Source: an uncultured Eubacteriales bacterium (GTDB lineage: Bacteria > Bacillota > Clostridia > Oscillospirales > Oscillospiraceae). Taken from it: 8,112 nt of DNA. The stretch is from the NCBI GenBank assembly GCA_900313295.1, contig OMQS01000060.1:1-8112 (forward strand), read 5' to 3'. Below are positions 6,057-8,112 of this stretch, in pieces. The translations under genes were made by a program, and so were the position numbers. Positions within the stretch are counted from its first letter, which is position 1. Every line of letters begins with the position of its first letter. The notes under the pieces were generated by a model. That model searched no databases and was not told the origin of the DNA. It worked only from the letters and a program-made list of their open reading frames with translations.

Positions 6057-6731
6057 TCACACCGGAGCGTCTGCCTGCGACTGGGTGTAGCGCTCCTCGC
6101 ACACCACCATATAGTAGGCCAGAGCGATGAGCGGCAGGGCACACAGGGAGGAGCTTAGCTCCAGCCACTGGGCGGAGAAATAGGCTATGGCGGCGCCCAC
6201 ATGGAAGCAGAGGATGGTGGAGATATAGAACCACATCCGCCGAAGCTGTCCTTTTTCGCGGAAACACAGGTGCCGCGCCAGCGACAGGGACGCCTGCTTG
6301 GTGTTGTTGGTGGAAAAAATGGTGGAGCTGATGTGATCCTGCGCGCCGGTGAAGGAGCTCCACTGGACGCTCATGGCAAAAAATATGGGGTACAGGGAGA
6401 GCATCACGGGCATGTCCACCGGCAGAAACACCAACACCACGGCGCACAGGGCGTCGATGAGCGGGCAGACCCGCCGCATATCCCACCCGAACAGATGGGG
6501 CAGCACCACCGTGGACATGGTGCCCAGCACATACAGCGCCAGAGCGCCCACATGCATAAGCGCCGTCAGCCAGTTGCACCGCAGAATGGATATGAGCAGC
6601 TCCAGCAGGTTCAGCGTCTGGGCATTGGCCATGACGCCCATTCGCAGCAAAACGGCGTATGCGGCAAAGAAGCCGCCTACGGCGGCGAAGGAGAGGTGGC
6701 GGTACCAGTCAATATTCTTGCTTCGTATCAT
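6057..6731 (-). CDS. DUF1275/YoaK-type integral membrane protein
   Basis: The 224-residue protein has about six hydrophobic segments (roughly 12-30, 55-75, 90-104, 106-124, 166-186 and 193-211), consistent with the DUF1275 (YoaK) family length and layout. Family-like features are the glycine-rich first helix followed by a polar turn with ANAQTLNLLELLISI (35-49), and the central FTGAQDHISSTIFSTNNTKQAS stretch (127-148), which matches the position of the repeated asparagine/threonine motif in the family. The molecular function of DUF1275 is not established. There is no signal peptide. The ATG at 6729-6731 has only a weak purine-rich site upstream. The gene stands alone between its own promoter and terminator and shows no functional link to its neighbours. 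The family assignment is from general resemblance; the membrane topology is clear. Confidence 0.75.
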   Translation of the reverse strand: MIRSKNIDWYRHLSFAAVGGFFAAYAVLLRMGVMANAQTLNLLELLISILRCNWLTALMHVGALALYVLGTMSTVVLPHLFGWDMRRVCPLIDALCAVVLVFLPVDMPVMLSLYPIFFAMSVQWSSFTGAQDHISSTIFSTNNTKQASLSLARHLCFREKGQLRRMWFYISTILCFHVGAAIAYFSAQWLELSSSLCALPLIALAYYMVVCEERYTQSQADAPV

Positions 6732-6774
6732 TTGAAATCAACCTTCACCTTTCTCTTTTTGACGGGACACACTA

Positions 6775-6802
6775 AGTATAACAGAAAAATTATGGGGAGC
6801 AA
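6775..6802 (-). promoter_or_regulatory. putative promoter of the DUF1275-type gene
   Basis: On the - strand the -10 TATACT (6775-6780, 5/6) has a weak -35 TTGCTC (6797-6802) 16 bases upstream. The predicted start is near 6768, about 37 bases before the ATG. It is divergent from the T-box operon promoter, with about 45 bases between the two -35 elements. Confidence 0.5.
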
Positions 6803-6845
6803 GGGGCAACATGGACAAAAAAAGGAGGAGAGGGCGGGGAATGTA

Positions 6846-6873
6846 TTGACAAGCGGCGGATTTGTGATAAAAT
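6846..6873 (+). promoter_or_regulatory. strong promoter of the T-box/acetyltransferase/alaS operon
   Basis: A perfect -35 TTGACA (6846-6851), a 16-base spacer and a -10 TAAAAT (6868-6873, 5/6) are preceded by TGA (6865-6867), an extended -10 element. The transcript should start near 6880, immediately before T-box Stem I, which agrees with the expected leader start. Confidence 0.85.
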
Positions 6874-6879
6874 GAGAAA

Positions 6880-7100
6880 AAAGCTGAGAGGAAGTCAAGC
6901 AGACCGCTGATCCATAGCGAGATGGGGAATGGTGGAAGCCCATTGGAGGAAGGCGTCTGCAAGCCGCTTCGGAGCCGCCGGCGAGGAGCCGGACGATCCA
7001 TCCCCGTTACCGGATGGCTAAGAGGGCAGACCTGTCTGCCGAATTAGGGTGGTACCGTGAAGTATTGCTTCGCCCCTATGCGTGGGGGCGGAGTTTTTTT
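6880..7100 (+). ncRNA. T-box riboswitch leader, alanine specifier (GCC)
   Basis: T-box leaders sense uncharged tRNA and let transcription continue. The conserved T-box AGGGTGGTACCGTG is at 7046-7059. Stem I can be folded as GCT/AGC (6883-6885, 6973-6975), a K-turn-like GAGAG/GG, GAAG/CTTC (6891-6894, 6967-6970), the specifier loop, GCAGAC/GTCTGC (6899-6904, 6955-6960), TCCA/TGGA (6911-6914, 6944-6947), the AG bulge TAGCGAG (6915-6921) and an apical stem ATGGG/CCCAT (6922-6926, 6939-6943) with a GGTGGAAG-containing loop. The specifier loop's 3' strand is AAGCCG (6961-6966), giving GCC (6963-6965, alanine) followed by a purine. Further hairpins are at 6978-6992, 6998-7017 and 7025-7040. The antiterminator pairs TAGGG (7045-7049) with CCCTA (7074-7078) and GTGAAG (7057-7062) with CTTCGC (7068-7073); its bulge TGGT (7050-7053) would pair with ACCA of tRNA-Ala. 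alaS downstream confirms the specificity. Confidence 0.93.
7068..7100 (+). terminator. T-box regulated terminator
   Basis: A 9-bp stem, CTTCGCCCC (7068-7076) with GGGGCGGAG (7085-7093) and one wobble, is followed by seven T residues (7094-7100). Its 5' arm is the same sequence that forms the 3' arm of the antiterminator, so the two folds exclude each other. Confidence 0.92.
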
Positions 7101-7115
7101 ATTGGAGGCGATGTA

Positions 7116-7754
7116 ATGGCGTATAGATTCGTGGATATGGCGTCCGATCCCCGCAGCGGGCAGTTTGCCTACTTCCGCTCCATGGCGGATCCGTGGGCGG
7201 GCATTACCGTGCAGGTGGATATTACGGCGTTTCACGCGGCGGTGCAGGGGCGACCCTTTTTCCTCAGCTTTCTCTATGCCCTTACAAGAGCCGCAAATGC
7301 CGTGCCGGAGTTTCGGCGGCGGCTGCTGAACGGGCAGGTGGTGGAGTTTGACCGCTGCTGCCCCTCCTACACGGCCATGAAAGACAGCGGCGTGTATGTC
7401 TACTGCTTGGTGGACAGCGGACAGCTTCCCTATGAGGCGTTTCTGGCGGAGGGCAAGCGCCGGCAGGCGGAGGCTCTGGCGGGGGACGAGCTGGTGGAAA
7501 GCGGCGACCCGCTGAGCAATTTCTTTGTTTCCTGCGTGCCGTGGCTGGCCTACACTCAGCTCAAGCATCCCCATGTGGGGCCGGAGGACAGCAATCCCCG
7601 CTTTTCCTGGGGAAAGTACACGGAGGCAAACGGCCGGATCACCATGCCCGTCACGGTGTTTGTGAACCACGCCTTGGCCGACGGCTGGCACATCACCCAG
7701 TTTTTCCATAATCTGGAGCGGGAGCTGGCAGAACTCACTGAAAAATTAAAATAA
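7116..7754 (+). CDS. chloramphenicol acetyltransferase-like (type A CAT fold) acetyltransferase
   Basis: The 212-residue protein has the length and motif order of classical trimeric CATs, which transfer acetyl from acetyl-CoA. The start at 7116 is set by GGAGG (7104-7108) with a 7-base spacer; an open frame reaching back to 7014 crosses the T-box terminator and is not coding. Family segments are the beta strands ITVQVDITAF (30-39), RPFFLSFLYALTRAANAVPEFRRR (46-69), NFFVSCVPWLAYTQL (135-149) and the catalytic region VFVNHALADGWH (181-192) with H185 and D189. Two positions differ from antibiotic-inactivating CATs: the first His of the HHAxxDG motif is Asn (N184), a common variant, and the Ser of the WxSFT motif (Ser148 in CAT III) is Ala (A145). 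The true acceptor is therefore unknown, and a resistance role should not be assumed. It is the first gene after the alanine T-box, and alaS starts 26 bases later with no terminator between. Confidence 0.85.
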   Translation: MAYRFVDMASDPRSGQFAYFRSMADPWAGITVQVDITAFHAAVQGRPFFLSFLYALTRAANAVPEFRRRLLNGQVVEFDRCCPSYTAMKDSGVYVYCLVDSGQLPYEAFLAEGKRRQAEALAGDELVESGDPLSNFFVSCVPWLAYTQLKHPHVGPEDSNPRFSWGKYTEANGRITMPVTVFVNHALADGWHITQFFHNLERELAELTEKLK

Positions 7755-7779
7755 ATTCATATAAAAGGAGTAATCAACT

Positions 7780-8112
<333 letters not shown>

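Noticed and set aside
7014..7115. N-terminal extension of the CAT-like frame to an ATG at 7014
   Set aside because: This stretch is the T-box antiterminator and terminator. The GGAGG at 7104-7108 and the family N-terminus place the start at 7116.
7116..7754. Chloramphenicol resistance gene acquired by transfer
   Set aside because: No insertion sequence or repeat flanks it, base and codon use match its neighbours, it sits in a T-box/alaS operon, and an active-site residue is altered.

Overview
The window reads as a stretch of a moderately GC-rich, anaerobic Gram-positive (Bacillota/Clostridia) chromosome. The signs are a T-box riboswitch ahead of alaS, an oxygen-sensitive class III ribonucleotide reductase, strong AGGAGG-type ribosome binding sites, extended -10 promoters, and a clostridial-looking NADP-type glutamate dehydrogenase. 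An Oscillospirales gut commensal is my best guess, but that is inference and cannot be proved from this window.

Layout, left to right. (1) The 3' part of gdhA (+) ends in two consecutive hairpin terminators; the second also closes the convergent LysR-type regulator gene (728-1615, -). (2) The LysR gene faces away from a two-gene + strand unit: a small two-helix membrane protein of unknown function (1772-2356), overlapped by 17 bases by pduL, a stand-alone phosphotransacylase (2340-2906). (3) A bidirectional terminator separates pduL from the convergent nrdD-nrdG operon (5790 down to 2991, -), which encodes the anaerobic ribonucleotide reductase and its radical-SAM activase. Its promoter carries a near-perfect NrdR box lying exactly between the -35 and -10 hexamers, with weaker NrdR-like sites upstream. 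(4) A DUF1275/YoaK-type membrane protein gene (6057-6731, -) has its own terminator and promoter. (5) A + strand operon begins with a strong extended -10 promoter and a T-box leader (about 6880-7100) whose specifier codon I read as GCC (alanine). It is followed by a chloramphenicol-acetyltransferase-like gene (7116-7754) and then the start of alaS (7780 to the window end).

How the genes work together: most are housekeeping functions of an anaerobe (nitrogen assimilation, acyl-phosphate metabolism, deoxynucleotide synthesis, tRNA charging). The most interesting part is the right end. There an alanine T-box appears to control a CAT-fold acetyltransferase with an altered active site together with alanyl-tRNA synthetase, so uncharged tRNA-Ala would induce both. 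The second point of interest is the architecture of the nrdDG control region. I see no mobile element, CRISPR array, tRNA or rRNA gene, and no clear wholly new system.
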